Notes: generated by a model from the sequence alone, not told the origin. Shown: positions 17,613-27,329, counted from the first letter of the stretch. The stretch is DNA of 64,000 nucleotides from JAGXRK01 sp963714415 (GCA_963714415.1 CAVQOL010000002.1:62001-126000), one strand, 5' to 3'. Translations and numbers: made by a program.

Positions 17613-18416
17613 ATGAGTAAGACAACCGACATATTAGTTATAGATGATGAACAAGTAATTATTGATGCGGTAATTAAAATTTGTTCTTTGGATAAATACA
17701 CTGTTGATTCAGCATACGGAGTTAAGAATGCTGTTGAAAAAATTTCCAAAAATTTTTACAGTATAATTGTTTGCGATATTAAAATGCCTGATGGTGACGG
17801 TTTTCAAATTCTGGATGAATTGCATGCTAAAAATATTGATAGTGCTGTAATTATAACAACGGGATATTCAACTGTTGAGAATGCAGTTAAGTCTCTTTAT
17901 AAAGGTGCAATTGATTTTATTCCTAAACCGTTTACTGTTGATGAATTGCTTAACTCAGTATTTCGTGCTAATAAGTATCAGGAAATAAAGGAAAAACAAC
18001 TTGAATCTGCAAAGCAGCATGCTAACAATCTATTTTATGTTAGCGGTCCATCAAAATATTTCAGATTGGGTTATGCCTCCTGGATGTATCAGGAGAGAGA
18101 TGGTTCTGTTCTTATTGGTATTTGTGACCTTTTTATGAAGACAATTGATTCCGTAAGAACAATAGAATTTCAAAATCCTGAAGAAGAAATAGCTCAGGGA
18201 ATTAGTTGTGTTACATTAATATCTAATGAAGAAAGAGCACACAAAATTTTATCGCCTGTTTCCGGTAGAATTGTTGAAGTGAATGAAAAATTAAAAACTA
18301 ATCCTAATTTGTTAGAAAAAGATCCTTACTTTGAAGGTTGGATATATCGTGTTATACCTACTGATCCTGTATATGAGCAAAAAAATCTGATTCCTTGCAG
18401 TTCAGACAGAATTTAA
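17613..18416 (+). CDS. receiver domain fused to GcvH-like domain
   Basis: 267 residues. Residues 5-120 are a normal receiver (DDE at 11-13, phospho-site D55 in VCDIKMPDGDG, KPF near 109). Residues about 145-255 are GcvH-like: YASWMYQERDGSVLIGI, then ILSPVSGRIVEVNEKL, then DPYFEGWIYRVIPTDP, which matches the GcvH 'PY..GW' end. The aligned lipoyl position is E, not K, so this domain probably cannot be lipoylated there. No DNA-binding domain is present. It is 10 bases after the kinase gene and most likely its phospho-acceptor. Confidence 0.87.
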   Translation: MSKTTDILVIDDEQVIIDAVIKICSLDKYTVDSAYGVKNAVEKISKNFYSIIVCDIKMPDGDGFQILDELHAKNIDSAVIITTGYSTVENAVKSLYKGAIDFIPKPFTVDELLNSVFRANKYQEIKEKQLESAKQHANNLFYVSGPSKYFRLGYASWMYQERDGSVLIGICDLFMKTIDSVRTIEFQNPEEEIAQGISCVTLISNEERAHKILSPVSGRIVEVNEKLKTNPNLLEKDPYFEGWIYRVIPTDPVYEQKNLIPCSSDRI

Positions 18417-18472
18417 TTTAAAGTTAGTTATTTTACTGAAATCGAAATTAATTTATCCCTTAGGAGGAAAAG

Positions 18473-19636
18473 ATGGCGTTATTCATACTTGCAATAATAA
18501 TATTCATAATTGCAGATGTTCTTATCCGTTTGATTTCAAAGCAATTGCACGAGAAAAAGTTAAAACAAGAACGCGAATTAGTTTTACAGGACAGCCTAAA
18601 GCTTGATTACAGCAGGGAAGCAAAAACTTTAAAACGTGCTGAGGTTGAAAATCCTAAGGCGAAAATACTTTGTGTCGATGATGAGGAAGTGATTCTGAGC
18701 AGCTTTAGAAAAATTCTTGTTTTGGACGGTTATTCCGTTGATACTGTTGAGACAGGAAAAGAAGCTTTGGGATTAATTCAAACTCATCATTACGATTTTG
18801 TTTTTACGGATCTTAAAATGCCGGAAATGGATGGCGTTGAGGTAACAAAGTCGGTTAAACATCTTCGTCCTGATATTGACGTTATAATCATCACTGGTTA
18901 TGCATCGGTTGAAACTGCAGTTGAAACTATGAAGTACGGTGCAATGGATTATGTTCAGAAACCTTTTACAGAAGATGAATTACTTGCATTCTCGAATAAG
19001 GCAGTTATAAAAAGACAGGATAAAATTCAGAAACAGCTTCAACCGAAAGTTAACATTACTCATCTGCCTGCAGATGAAGAATCTTCACGAGGTGAATTTT
19101 CAATTCCGGGAGGAGTTTTCATATCCAACAGTCATGCTTGGGTTAATATGAATCAGGAAGGAATGGCTAAAGTTGGTATGGACGACTTTGCTAAAAAGCT
19201 TATTGGTAAAGTTGATGCCGTCGATTTTCCAAATCTTGGTATGAGCGTAAAAGCAGGTCAGCCTTTATTTACGATTAGACAGGGTAACAAAAAGGTATCT
19301 TTTAACTCACCTGTCAGCGGTGTTGTTAAATCAATCAATACAATTCTAAGAGAGGATCTTGAGCCTCTTGATATCACACCTTATGAAAGAAATTGGTTCT
19401 GTGCGATCGATACAGATAATATAGATAATGAAATAAAAGAATTACATATTGGCAAATCTGCAGTAGCACTTTATCAGAAAGATATTGAACACTTCAAATC
19501 TGTTATGAAAGAAATAGTAAGGGCAGAGAAAAAAGGTGATGAATATGTGAATGAAAATGAGTTATATATCGGTCAGCTTGAAAAACTTTCCGATATAAAT
19601 TGGGAAAAGATTGTCTCAGAATTTTTCAGAAGATAA
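18473..19636 (+). CDS. membrane-anchored receiver-GcvH fusion
   Basis: 387 residues: a TM anchor (2-22, FIIADVLIRLI) like those of the minus-arm proteins, a charged linker, a receiver at 63-180 (phospho-site D113, KPF at 163-165), then a GcvH-like domain at about 211-320 (VFISNSHAWVNMNQEG, FNSPVSGVVKSINT). N272 sits at the aligned lipoyl position, with K273 and K274 beside it. A charged helical tail of about 60 residues follows. TAGGAGG precedes the start. Two receivers after one kinase suggest a branched phospho-output. There is no HTH, so signalling is probably by protein contact at the membrane. Confidence 0.87.
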   Translation: MALFILAIIIFIIADVLIRLISKQLHEKKLKQERELVLQDSLKLDYSREAKTLKRAEVENPKAKILCVDDEEVILSSFRKILVLDGYSVDTVETGKEALGLIQTHHYDFVFTDLKMPEMDGVEVTKSVKHLRPDIDVIIITGYASVETAVETMKYGAMDYVQKPFTEDELLAFSNKAVIKRQDKIQKQLQPKVNITHLPADEESSRGEFSIPGGVFISNSHAWVNMNQEGMAKVGMDDFAKKLIGKVDAVDFPNLGMSVKAGQPLFTIRQGNKKVSFNSPVSGVVKSINTILREDLEPLDITPYERNWFCAIDTDNIDNEIKELHIGKSAVALYQKDIEHFKSVMKEIVRAEKKGDEYVNENELYIGQLEKLSDINWEKIVSEFFRR

Positions 19637-19647
19637 AAAGATTTAAA

Positions 19648-19684
19648 AACCTTCAAGGTCTTTGAATCAAAGACCTTGAAGGTT
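19648..19684. repeat. perfect 17-bp-arm hairpin after the plus arm
   Basis: AACCTTCAAGGTCTTTG, a 3-base loop, then its exact complement. It begins 12 bases after the stop of the receiver-GcvH gene and lacks a T tail, so it could be a Rho-independent-like end, an mRNA 3' stabiliser or a dispersed palindromic element. The rest of the 318-base gap to the next gene shows nothing else. Confidence 0.7.
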
Positions 19685-19954
19685 AAGTATATTGTTTAGT
19701 GTTTGTGCTCCAACTTTTTCATCTGCATCTCTCTTACCTGAACTTTTATCGTAATTTGATCAGCCCGTTTGAAATATAAAATAATTTTACTTTTTGTTAT
19801 TCTAATTATTAAAAATTGATTCTTAAAAAAAGATAAATACTTTTCTTAGATTTGAATTGCAATTTTAATAGCTAGCTGATAATGATGATTTAATCTGTGA
19901 ATCTACAAGATCAGAGTTATCTGTGTGCCATTTTCTTTTTTAAGGGCTAATTAG

Positions 19955-21391
19955 ATGAAAAATAATTTTAACGATATGTCGGTTGAAGAATTCCGTAAAA
20001 ACGGATATAAGCTTGTAGATTGGATTGCCGATTATCTTAAAGACATTGAAAAATATCCACCTTTATCACAAGTAAATCCGGGTGATATTCTAAAAAGAAT
20101 TCCTCAAATTCCACCACAGAGAGGTGAAGATATAGAAAATGTTTTGAATGATGTAGATAAAATTTTAATGGATGGAATAACCCATTGGAATCATCCCGGA
20201 TTTATGGCTTACTTTAACTCTACTTCAAGCGCACCCGGAATTTTGGCAGAACTTCTGACAGCTGCTTTAGGTGTGAACGGAATGCTGTGGAAAACTTCTC
20301 CCGCTTTTACAGAACTTGAAAAATCAATGATGAACTGGTTCAGGCAAATGGTTGGCCTTCCCGAAAATTATTGGGGAATAATTTATGATACTGCTTCAAC
20401 AAGTTCTATGCACGCGATTGCCTCTGCACGTGAGCAGCTTAATCTTGGTTTCAGAGAAAAGGGAATGGCTGGAAGAAATGATATCCCGAGATTGCGTCTA
20501 TATTGCTCTGAACATGCTCACTCATCAATTGATAAAGGAGCCGTAACTCTAGGAATTGGATTAGAAGGAATAAGAAAAATTGCTGTTAACGACAAGTTTG
20601 AGCTGATTCCTGAAAAACTTGAAGAAGCAATTAAAGAAGATTTATCAAATAGCTGGAAACCTTTTTGTGTTGTTGCAACAGTTGGAACAACATCTACAAC
20701 AAGTGTCGATTCCGTGGAAGAAATTGCTGCAATCTGTAAAAAACATAATCTCTGGCTTCACGTTGATTCTGCTTATGCAGGAGTAACTGCAATGATTCCT
20801 GAAATGAAATGGATTACAAAAGGGTGGGAGAGTGCAGATTCAATTGTTATCAATCCGCATAAGTGGATGTTCACTCCAATGGATTTAAGTATTTATTTTA
20901 CACGCAAACCTGAAATATTAAAACGTGCATTTAGTCTTGTTCCTGAGTATTTAAAAACAAAACAAGATGATGAAGTTGAAAACTTAATGGATTACGGAAT
21001 TCAACTTGGCAGAAGATTCCGTTCTCTTAAGCTTTGGTTTATAATAAGATATTTTGGAGTTGAAGGATTAGCCGCACGAATTAAAAATCATATTGAGCTT
21101 GCACAGGAATTTGCAAAATGGATTGATGAAGAAAAACATTTTGAAATAATGGCTCCTGTTCCGTTCTCAACAGTTTGTTTTAGATTTAATCCAGGCAGCA
21201 AAACAGAAGACCAGTTGAATGAAATAAATGAAAGACTATTAGAAGAAATCAATGCATCGGGTAAACTATTTTTATCACACACAAAGCTTAATGGAAAGTT
21301 TGTAATAAGACTGACTATTGGAAGTATACGACACGAAAGAAGGCATGTTGTTGACGCCTTCAACCTGATAGAAGAGTTAGCACGAAGCTAA
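19955..21391 (+). CDS. PLP-dependent group II (aromatic-L-amino-acid type) decarboxylase
   Basis: 478 residues, the usual length for the DDC family. HWNHPGFMAYFNSTSS near residue 77, an EHAHSSIDKG stretch near 187, VDSAYAG near 268, and the PLP-lysine motif NPHKWMFTPMD with K303 are all present. It would decarboxylate an aromatic amino acid (tyrosine, tryptophan or DOPA) to the amine in the cytoplasm. The exact substrate cannot be read from the sequence. It stands alone with about 320 bases upstream; the frame is intact and reads in typical codon use. Confidence 0.93.
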   Translation: MKNNFNDMSVEEFRKNGYKLVDWIADYLKDIEKYPPLSQVNPGDILKRIPQIPPQRGEDIENVLNDVDKILMDGITHWNHPGFMAYFNSTSSAPGILAELLTAALGVNGMLWKTSPAFTELEKSMMNWFRQMVGLPENYWGIIYDTASTSSMHAIASAREQLNLGFREKGMAGRNDIPRLRLYCSEHAHSSIDKGAVTLGIGLEGIRKIAVNDKFELIPEKLEEAIKEDLSNSWKPFCVVATVGTTSTTSVDSVEEIAAICKKHNLWLHVDSAYAGVTAMIPEMKWITKGWESADSIVINPHKWMFTPMDLSIYFTRKPEILKRAFSLVPEYLKTKQDDEVENLMDYGIQLGRRFRSLKLWFIIRYFGVEGLAARIKNHIELAQEFAKWIDEEKHFEIMAPVPFSTVCFRFNPGSKTEDQLNEINERLLEEINASGKLFLSHTKLNGKFVIRLTIGSIRHERRHVVDAFNLIEELARS

Positions 21392-21439
21392 CCAAAACCT
21401 GCTTGTGAGAAAGACTATCAGGCCGTCAATCATAAAATA

Positions 21440-21735
21440 CTATTGAAGCAAAATCATTTTTCGTGTTTCAACAAAACCCTGTCCCGAACTTGATTCGGGA
21501 TCTACGACTTGTAATCTATAGAAATAAACTCCACTTGGTAAAATTATTGCGTGTCGGTTATTTCATAAACTTCATTCTCTACCTGTGGGAATTCCTTACT
21601 AACAAATGCTGTTACTTCTATTCCAAGAAAATACTACACTTTAAGATTAATTTGCTTAAAGCTTCGATCGTAGTAGCAGTCAGCCAAACGTATGAGGCCC
21701 AAAGAGAAATCGGAAAATCTTACTATAAATACGGC
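21440..21735 (-). pseudogene. remnant of a T9SS sorting domain
   Basis: The minus strand ends, before a TAG at 21440, with LPSGVYFYRLQ ... GFVETRKMILLQ, the typical end of a Bacteroidota type IX secretion domain. Upstream, a damaged stretch reads FLGIEVTAFVSKEFPQVENEVYEI with in-frame stops between the parts. No complete protein precedes it, so this is the last piece of a lost secreted protein. Confidence 0.6.
21482..21500. repeat. short palindrome inside the T9SS remnant
   Basis: TCCCGAA-CTTGA-TTCGGGA: 7-bp perfect arms. It sits within the remnant's sorting domain at a position where the family normally continues directly, and reads there as DPESSSGQ. It looks like an inserted dispersed palindrome. 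Confidence 0.5.
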
Positions 21736-21738
21736 AAC

Positions 21739-22278
21739 TCAATCGTCAATTAAATAAGCATCCTTTATCGGTTCTGATTGCATCACCCCTTTAGTCATTT
21801 CTTTCATTTTTTCATTTGGCTCAAAGAAATCAACAACCTTTACGGTTATATCTACCAATTCAATATCTGCACTGCTGAAAACCAACTCCCATTTAGAAAC
21901 GATAGCGGTCAGATTTTCATTTTTTGCAAGTTGAGCCATTTTATCTTTGATTGTCTCGGTTATATTGTTTACCGAACCATCCCCAAATCCCTGCTGATGC
22001 ATCATTGCCTGCCTAAGCGTTGCTTCGCGTTCAATTTTGGCAATCGCCTCTTTGTCGTCTTTCTCATTTGCTTCTTTCATCTTTGTATGTAAGGAGCCAA
22101 AAATTTGCTGAGTATTTGAAAACTTCGATTGATAAAAAGCTATTGCAACTGCTCTCGAATCGAAAACTCCGATCCGCAGTTTTGTTTGTGCGTTGGCTTC
22201 TTCTCCTGAACTGAAGAAAAATCCCAAAAGAATTAGTACAATGAAAGAAATCGAGTATGAACGCTTTTGTAAATACAT
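21739..22278 (-). CDS. exported helical protein, OmpH/Skp-like in layout
   Basis: 179 residues with a signal peptide (cleavage near ANAQ, about residue 30), then KLRIGVFDSRAVAIAFYQS, a start reminiscent of OmpH/Skp ('IGYVDSQ..'). A charged helical middle (HTKMKEANEKDDKEAIAKIE) follows, then a beta-like end (VDITVKVVDFFEPNEKMKEM). I would not assign chaperone function with confidence. It is preceded by 92 bases and then the membrane gene at 22371, transcribed in the same direction. Confidence 0.65.
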   Translation of the reverse strand: MYLQKRSYSISFIVLILLGFFFSSGEEANAQTKLRIGVFDSRAVAIAFYQSKFSNTQQIFGSLHTKMKEANEKDDKEAIAKIEREATLRQAMMHQQGFGDGSVNNITETIKDKMAQLAKNENLTAIVSKWELVFSSADIELVDITVKVVDFFEPNEKMKEMTKGVMQSEPIKDAYLIDD

Positions 22279-22370
22279 AACTACTCCATTGAAAGTTTTA
22301 AAATTAAATGAATTAAAGAACCTCTTGAAATAAACTAAAGATTCAAGTTGCTTTATAAATAACTAAATGA

Positions 22371-23057
22371 TTAAACCAGAACATCACCTTCAGGATCTTT
22401 TTCAACTCTATCACCAACAATAAGACTGACTCCGGCCGTTACCAACGGTACAAACACAAGTACGGCAGTAATAATTTGCCCAATGATGAATCCTCTACTT
22501 AGAATAAAAATGGAAAGCACTACAGTTACAGCGAGAATAATTCCGCCAATCGTTCTTGGAAATTTTTTTGACAGCCAGCCTAAGCCTATGATCGCTAATC
22601 CCGGAGTCGATTCCATAAGTGTCCCAATCGAGAATCCGTTTTCCAATGAAGCAAATAGAATGAAAATTAAACCAACCGCAATAATTATTTTTGTTCCCGA
22701 CTCACGGTAATTCCCAATTAAAAAAACATTTGACAAAGCCTTCGCAGCTAAACCGATAATGACAATGGCACTAAAGAATTCCCAGCTATGATCATCTTTG
22801 CTGCTTTGATAGGCCGCCATAATAATGCAGGCTATTATCATAACAGCAAATGCAATATTTCCTGAGCGATACTGAATACTCATTTGACGTTCATCAACCA
22901 GAGATTTTGCAATATTTAGAGAAGCTAATGTTGGCCGAAGCAAATATGATCCGGCTAACAAGAATAGCCATAATTGATTTTGTGTTAAACCATAAATGAC
23001 TATAGCAGATACAAAAATAAATGTCGCCAGCCAAAAGATTGGATCTTTTTTAAACAT
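22371..23057 (-). CDS. multi-helix membrane protein paired with an XRE regulator
   Basis: 228 residues from the ATG at 23057, chosen because GAGGAG lies 7 bases upstream; the frame is open to 23072. About seven hydrophobic segments and a short acidic tail (VEKDPEGDVLV) are seen. The start overlaps the end of the XRE gene by 8 bases, so the two are translationally coupled, an arrangement common for small regulator/membrane-protein pairs. Family not recognised with certainty and no catalytic motif seen. Confidence 0.75.
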   Translation of the reverse strand: MFKKDPIFWLATFIFVSAIVIYGLTQNQLWLFLLAGSYLLRPTLASLNIAKSLVDERQMSIQYRSGNIAFAVMIIACIIMAAYQSSKDDHSWEFFSAIVIIGLAAKALSNVFLIGNYRESGTKIIIAVGLIFILFASLENGFSIGTLMESTPGLAIIGLGWLSKKFPRTIGGIILAVTVVLSIFILSRGFIIGQIITAVLVFVPLVTAGVSLIVGDRVEKDPEGDVLV

Positions 23058-23259
23058 AGTCTTTCTCCTCAAGTTGGAAAAGGTTTTCTACCGTAGTATT
23101 TAATTTTCTCGCCAATAGCAATGCAAGTTTGACAGAAAGATTATAGTCACCTCGCTCTATAGCAACGATAGTTTGTCGAGATACTTTTACTATATCAGCA
23201 AGCTGCTGCTGACTTAATTCCCCATTTTCAAATCGGTATTTACGTAAGTTGGTTTTCAC
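23050..23259 (-). CDS. small XRE/Cro-type HTH regulator
   Basis: 69 residues, essentially one HTH: ELSQQQLADIVKVSRQTIVA (residues 14-33) followed by IERGDYNLSVKLALLLARKL. The start is a GTG at 23259. Such short regulators usually repress their own operon. A perfect inverted repeat overlapping the -35 box 65-80 bases upstream fits that, and the coupled membrane protein would be co-regulated. Confidence 0.9.
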   Translation of the reverse strand: MKTNLRKYRFENGELSQQQLADIVKVSRQTIVAIERGDYNLSVKLALLLARKLNTTVENLFQLEEKDYV

Positions 23260-23299
23260 TTTATTTGATCAGTTTTTTATAAATCTTAATTTCATTAGC

Positions 23300-23341
23300 A
23301 ATATATACTATATTTTACAAAATGTCAAGTAAACTTGACAT
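23300..23341 (-). promoter_or_regulatory. sigma70-type promoter with palindromic operator
   Basis: On the minus strand TTGACA (23328-23323), a 17-base spacer and TATATT (23305-23300) form a near-consensus promoter ending about 40 bases before the XRE start. A perfect inverted repeat, ATGTCAAG-TAAA-CTTGACAT (23322-23341), covers the -35 box, as expected for an autorepressor site. Confidence 0.75.
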
Positions 23342-23677
23342 AATGATTGACAAACCACACATTTGCTCAACCAAATGTATGGTTTTCAGGTTTAATTTAA
23401 GTCGTAGAACAGGCAAATAAAAAACGATTTGCTACAAAAATAATTCAATTAAAAAATCTAATATCTTGTTCATTCAACTGATAAGATGGAAGGAATAAAC
23501 GCGGTATTTTTATTTAGCTGGAACTTCTTACTAAAGAGCTGAATATACTTTGCGATTAATGAATTCCAAAATAGAAGCGATGAGCACGAAGTGAACAATA
23601 ATTTATTACCTAACAGAATGCACACAACCGATCGTGCAGGAGTTTTTAAGATAAAGTGTCTGTATTACTTTTATACT

Positions 23678-23706
23678 AATAAGGCGATTTCGTGAATCGC
23701 CTTATT
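23678..23706. terminator. 12-bp perfect hairpin
   Basis: AATAAGGCGATT, a 5-base loop and its exact complement, 27 bases beyond the stop of the glycosidase-like gene. No T run follows on the minus strand, so termination is only probable. The remaining 23342-23732 gap shows no gene or other clear signal. Confidence 0.5.
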
Positions 23707-23732
23707 GAAAGTTTATCATTCAGCATTGAACA

Positions 23733-26700
23733 TTATTTTAAAAGTATCATTTTCTTTGTCTGAATAAAATCTCCCGCTTTAAGCTGATAGAAATATACCG
23801 CTGAGGCGGATTCGCCAGTTGCAGAAAATTCTGTTTCATATCTTCCTGCAGCTTTGTATTCATCAACCAGAGTTGCAACTTCCTTTCCAAGAATATCATA
23901 AACCTTAAGCGTTACATTACCACTTATCGGTAACTGAAAACTGATTACAGTTGCTGGATTAAACGGATTTGGATAGTTCTGAAACAGCACAAAATCTTTT
24001 GGAATTAACTGATTAGCATCATCAATACCTGTAGCTCCGATAGTTTTCTTAACTGCTCTTAGTTCATCAAAATATATTACACCGGATACACTACTTTCGG
24101 TTGTTTTAGTAAGCTGATAGCTGTCAATTCTAAAATAAGAACCTGTTAATAATCCATCGCAAAACCATTCTCCAACGCTGTTTGGATCATTTAACTGCCA
24201 CTCAACAAGTTTCCAGCCGTTCCAGTCAACAACTACCCATTTGGAAACTTCGTGGTCACCCCAGGCGCTTCCCTGATATTCGTCAATACAAAATCTTAAC
24301 CTGCTGCTGCTTCCATCTCCATATACGTAACTTTGTATAATATAAGTAGTATCAAAATAGATTGTCTGCGGTACGCCTCCCGCCAAATATTCTCTTATAA
24401 GAAAACTGCTTGCATTTATATCCCACAGATATGAAAGCATACCCGATTTATTAGGACTGGTAGCAGGGGGATATATTGAGGTTGAATATTCAAATCGTGT
24501 TCCTGATACAATAATTCCTGTTGTTGATCCGCTATAATCTGGCTGTTTCCAATCACCGGGAATCGTGAAATTTTCTATCATTTTAATTTCTGAATAAGAA
24601 AGCGGGGAAGTTGTAAAATCGATTATTGTCTCCTCACCCATCGTATTTCCCAATGTGTCTGTAATGCCTGAGCCAAGAGTTACAGTATAAATTTTGTTCG
24701 GTTCAAATAAAGAGTAAGGCTGTATGGAAATTATACTTTTACCATCAGATGTTTTTGTATGACGGAGAGCAAAACTAACCAGTGAACCATCTTTTAACAA
24801 TTGGACTGCACTGCTCGATATTGACTGAGAGGCAACAGCTTCATCAAAAAGAATTGAAATGATTGAAGCAACATCTACGTTTATATCATTATTAACCGGA
24901 TAACTGTTTACTATTTGAGGTCCGGTATTATCTTCCTCAGCTGTAGTGAAATTAAGAATAAACGGATCACCTTCAATCCCGTCATTGTTTCCATCCAGCT
25001 TTCTTCCATTAATATCCGTAACAAGAGAATCAATTCTTAAAGTATATGAACTGTTATATGAAAAATTTTCAGTTGAAATAGTAAGTGTTTTTAAATCGTT
25101 ACTCCATAACAATGATGTGACTGCCACCGGAGGTTGAAACAAAAGTGAATTTGAAAAAGAACTTGTGTCCATAGTTTTTGAGAAATTAATAATTATATCA
25201 TTAACAATATTAATCTCTCCATTTTCATTCGGAACCGTTGAAATAACGACTGGAGCAAATGAAGGAATCAATTCAGTTGAATCTGAATTGGAAATTACTG
25301 ATTCATTCCAGTATCTGTTCAGTGTAGTAGCAAAATATTTGTAGGATTTATCAAAATCCTGAAATCCAGTAAAACTTTCTGTAAATTCATAAGGAATGTT
25401 TCCAAAATGAATATCAACTATTTGATCACTGTCTACATTTAATATATTATCTTCGGAGCGGTAAATAGCATACCAATGATCTTCTGTTTGCGATTGTTCG
25501 GGAGTGACAGTAATTAAATATGATAATGAATCAATCTTAGTTAATTGTAATGAAGGAGGAGAAGGTTGACTATGGAAATACGAATCTCTTATTTTCATCT
25601 TTGTATTAAAGAACAAGGATGACGCTTCTTCCCAGTAATTATAATCCCTCCAATCACCATAACTAAAAAACTGATATCCATCAACCCAGGATTTATCTCT
25701 TAATCTTTCAACGATTCCCACATGATTTGACCAGACATTATTTTCATCGAGCTTATATGAAGGGGGACCGACGCTGTATAATCTTCCTTCGTTAATACCT
25801 TGCTGAATATAGGGTTCCCAATCCGATGTAATTGTATTAAATAAATCATCTCCGGTAAGCCAGTGGTAGTGCATTGGAGTTAACTGTTCAATATAACCCT
25901 GGTTAAACCAAAGAGCGGCATCCTGATAAACAACATAATATCCATTCCAGCCGGTTGGTCCGCCATACATATATTTCCCCAGTGCTGCCGGTGATATTCG
26001 AACCCATGGTTTAACAGATTGAACTGAATCGTGCAAGTGTTTTTACAAATTCGGTTACAGACCAGCGCCACCAATCTTCCCACGTAGTGAAGCCGGATGG
26101 AACACCTGCACTGTAAGGATGTTCAATGTCATATAAGAACCGGCTCCCAGCCTGAATGGAAGTTAATTTATTTATTTGCTTTTCAGAAAAGAATCCGTCA
26201 AGTTTTGATTCCTGTTCAAGTTGTGAAGGTGCAGCTAACATATCGTCGGTGTCATATTCATTCCAGCGGACATAATCCAGATGCAGTCCATCAATATCGT
26301 AATTTGTAACAATTTCCATTGCTACATTTATTGTATAATCACGTACCGCTTGAAGTCCCGGAGATGCAGCGAGATATGAAGTCATCGGATTTCCATCCTG
26401 ATCCCTGCAAATCCATTCAGGATGTTCGCTACCAATTGTGCCGGGATATGTGGAAGCAACGCTGAAAACATTAAACCAGGCATGCAGTTCTAATCCTCTT
26501 TTATGAGCTTCTTCAGTTGCATATTGAAGAGGATCGAAACCGGGATAAGTATATCCGGCATAATAACCCCAAGGCTCGTATGAGGATTCAAAATAAACTG
26601 TACCGCTCTGCCTTACCTGAAAAAGCACTGATGTCATATTTGCTTTTTTATGATTATCCAGTATTTCTCTTATCCGGGCTTGATTTTGCTCAACGGTACT

Positions 26701-26836
26701 GGTTGGACTTATATGATCCCATGTTATAACCCATGTAGATCTAAATTCTTGGTTGTTACTTTGAGCGTTTTAGCGTAATATGGTAGAAGAGTAATAAAAT
26801 AGTTATTAAAACTAAATATTGATAGAATTTTTTCAT
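23733..26836 (-). pseudogene. secreted GHL10 (DUF187)-type glycoside hydrolase with Ig-like and T9SS domains, frameshifted
   Basis: Order on the minus strand: a signal peptide from the ATG at 26836; a frameshift near 26770; EFRSTWVITWDHIS and VLFQVRQSG; DGLHLDYVRW (catalytic-type strand of DUF187 proteins); a second shift near 26036; then an intact 767-codon frame. That frame holds the end of the glycosidase domain, two Big_5-type Ig domains (about residues 270-500), a further beta domain and a T9SS end with NYPNPFNPATVISFQLP. Restored length is about 1030 residues. Predicted role: cell-surface or extracellular polysaccharide cleavage. Both breaks are single-base and could be errors. Confidence 0.8.
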
Positions 26837-26969
26837 AAATATTCTCTGCTGATTTTGTCCCTAAATTAACAAAAATCGGGCGAAATTCTATTAAACTTTA
26901 TGGGTGTACTTTAAGGCTATTTAATTTGAATCGAATCTTAATAAAATAAATTCACAAAAGTCCTAAATT

Positions 26970-27329
26970 CTATAACTCTGTTGATGGCGGTATTATTTTA
27001 AAGCCAAGCTGTTTAACCCAGTTTAAATCGCTGAATGCTATCCATTCACCTGTAAGTTTACTGCCGTTAAAATAAATTATGCTGAATCCTGTAATCTCCA
27101 ATTTTGTTCCTGTCGGAGGTAAATCATTTTCACCTTTGTATGTTCCCTTTATGGTCCAGGAAACCACAACAGCGGTATCGCTTACAAAAAGTTTTTCAGT
27201 TTCTTTTAAGAAAAAATCAGGAATAACAGTTCGGGTACCAACTATGTACTCTTCCAAGTTTTTAATTCCTCGTACCGGTACATAATCCGGAATTTTCCTA
27301 AGCTCAAAAGTAGAATCAACGACACACAA
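26970..27329 (-). CDS. SnoaL-like (NTF2-fold) protein, probably N-terminally truncated
   Basis: 119 residues that resemble the second two-thirds of a SnoaL/ester-cyclase-like domain: VRGIKNLEEYIVGTRTVIPDF, VVSWTIKGTYKG and PPTGTKLEITGFSIIYF. The usual first helix is missing and no good ribosome site precedes the listed start. It lies in a stretch of broken genes, so this may be a remnant. A ligand or catalytic role cannot be assigned. Confidence 0.55.
   Translation of the reverse strand: MCVVDSTFELRKIPDYVPVRGIKNLEEYIVGTRTVIPDFFLKETEKLFVSDTAVVVSWTIKGTYKGENDLPPTGTKLEITGFSIIYFNGSKLTGEWIAFSDLNWVKQLGFKIIPPSTEL

Noticed and set aside
4432..19636. Dsr, Nrf nitrite reductase, Hmc or Qrc complex
   Set aside because: NrfD and Fe-S subunits fit, but no DsrK/HdrD-like, NrfA pentahaem or molybdopterin subunit is present.
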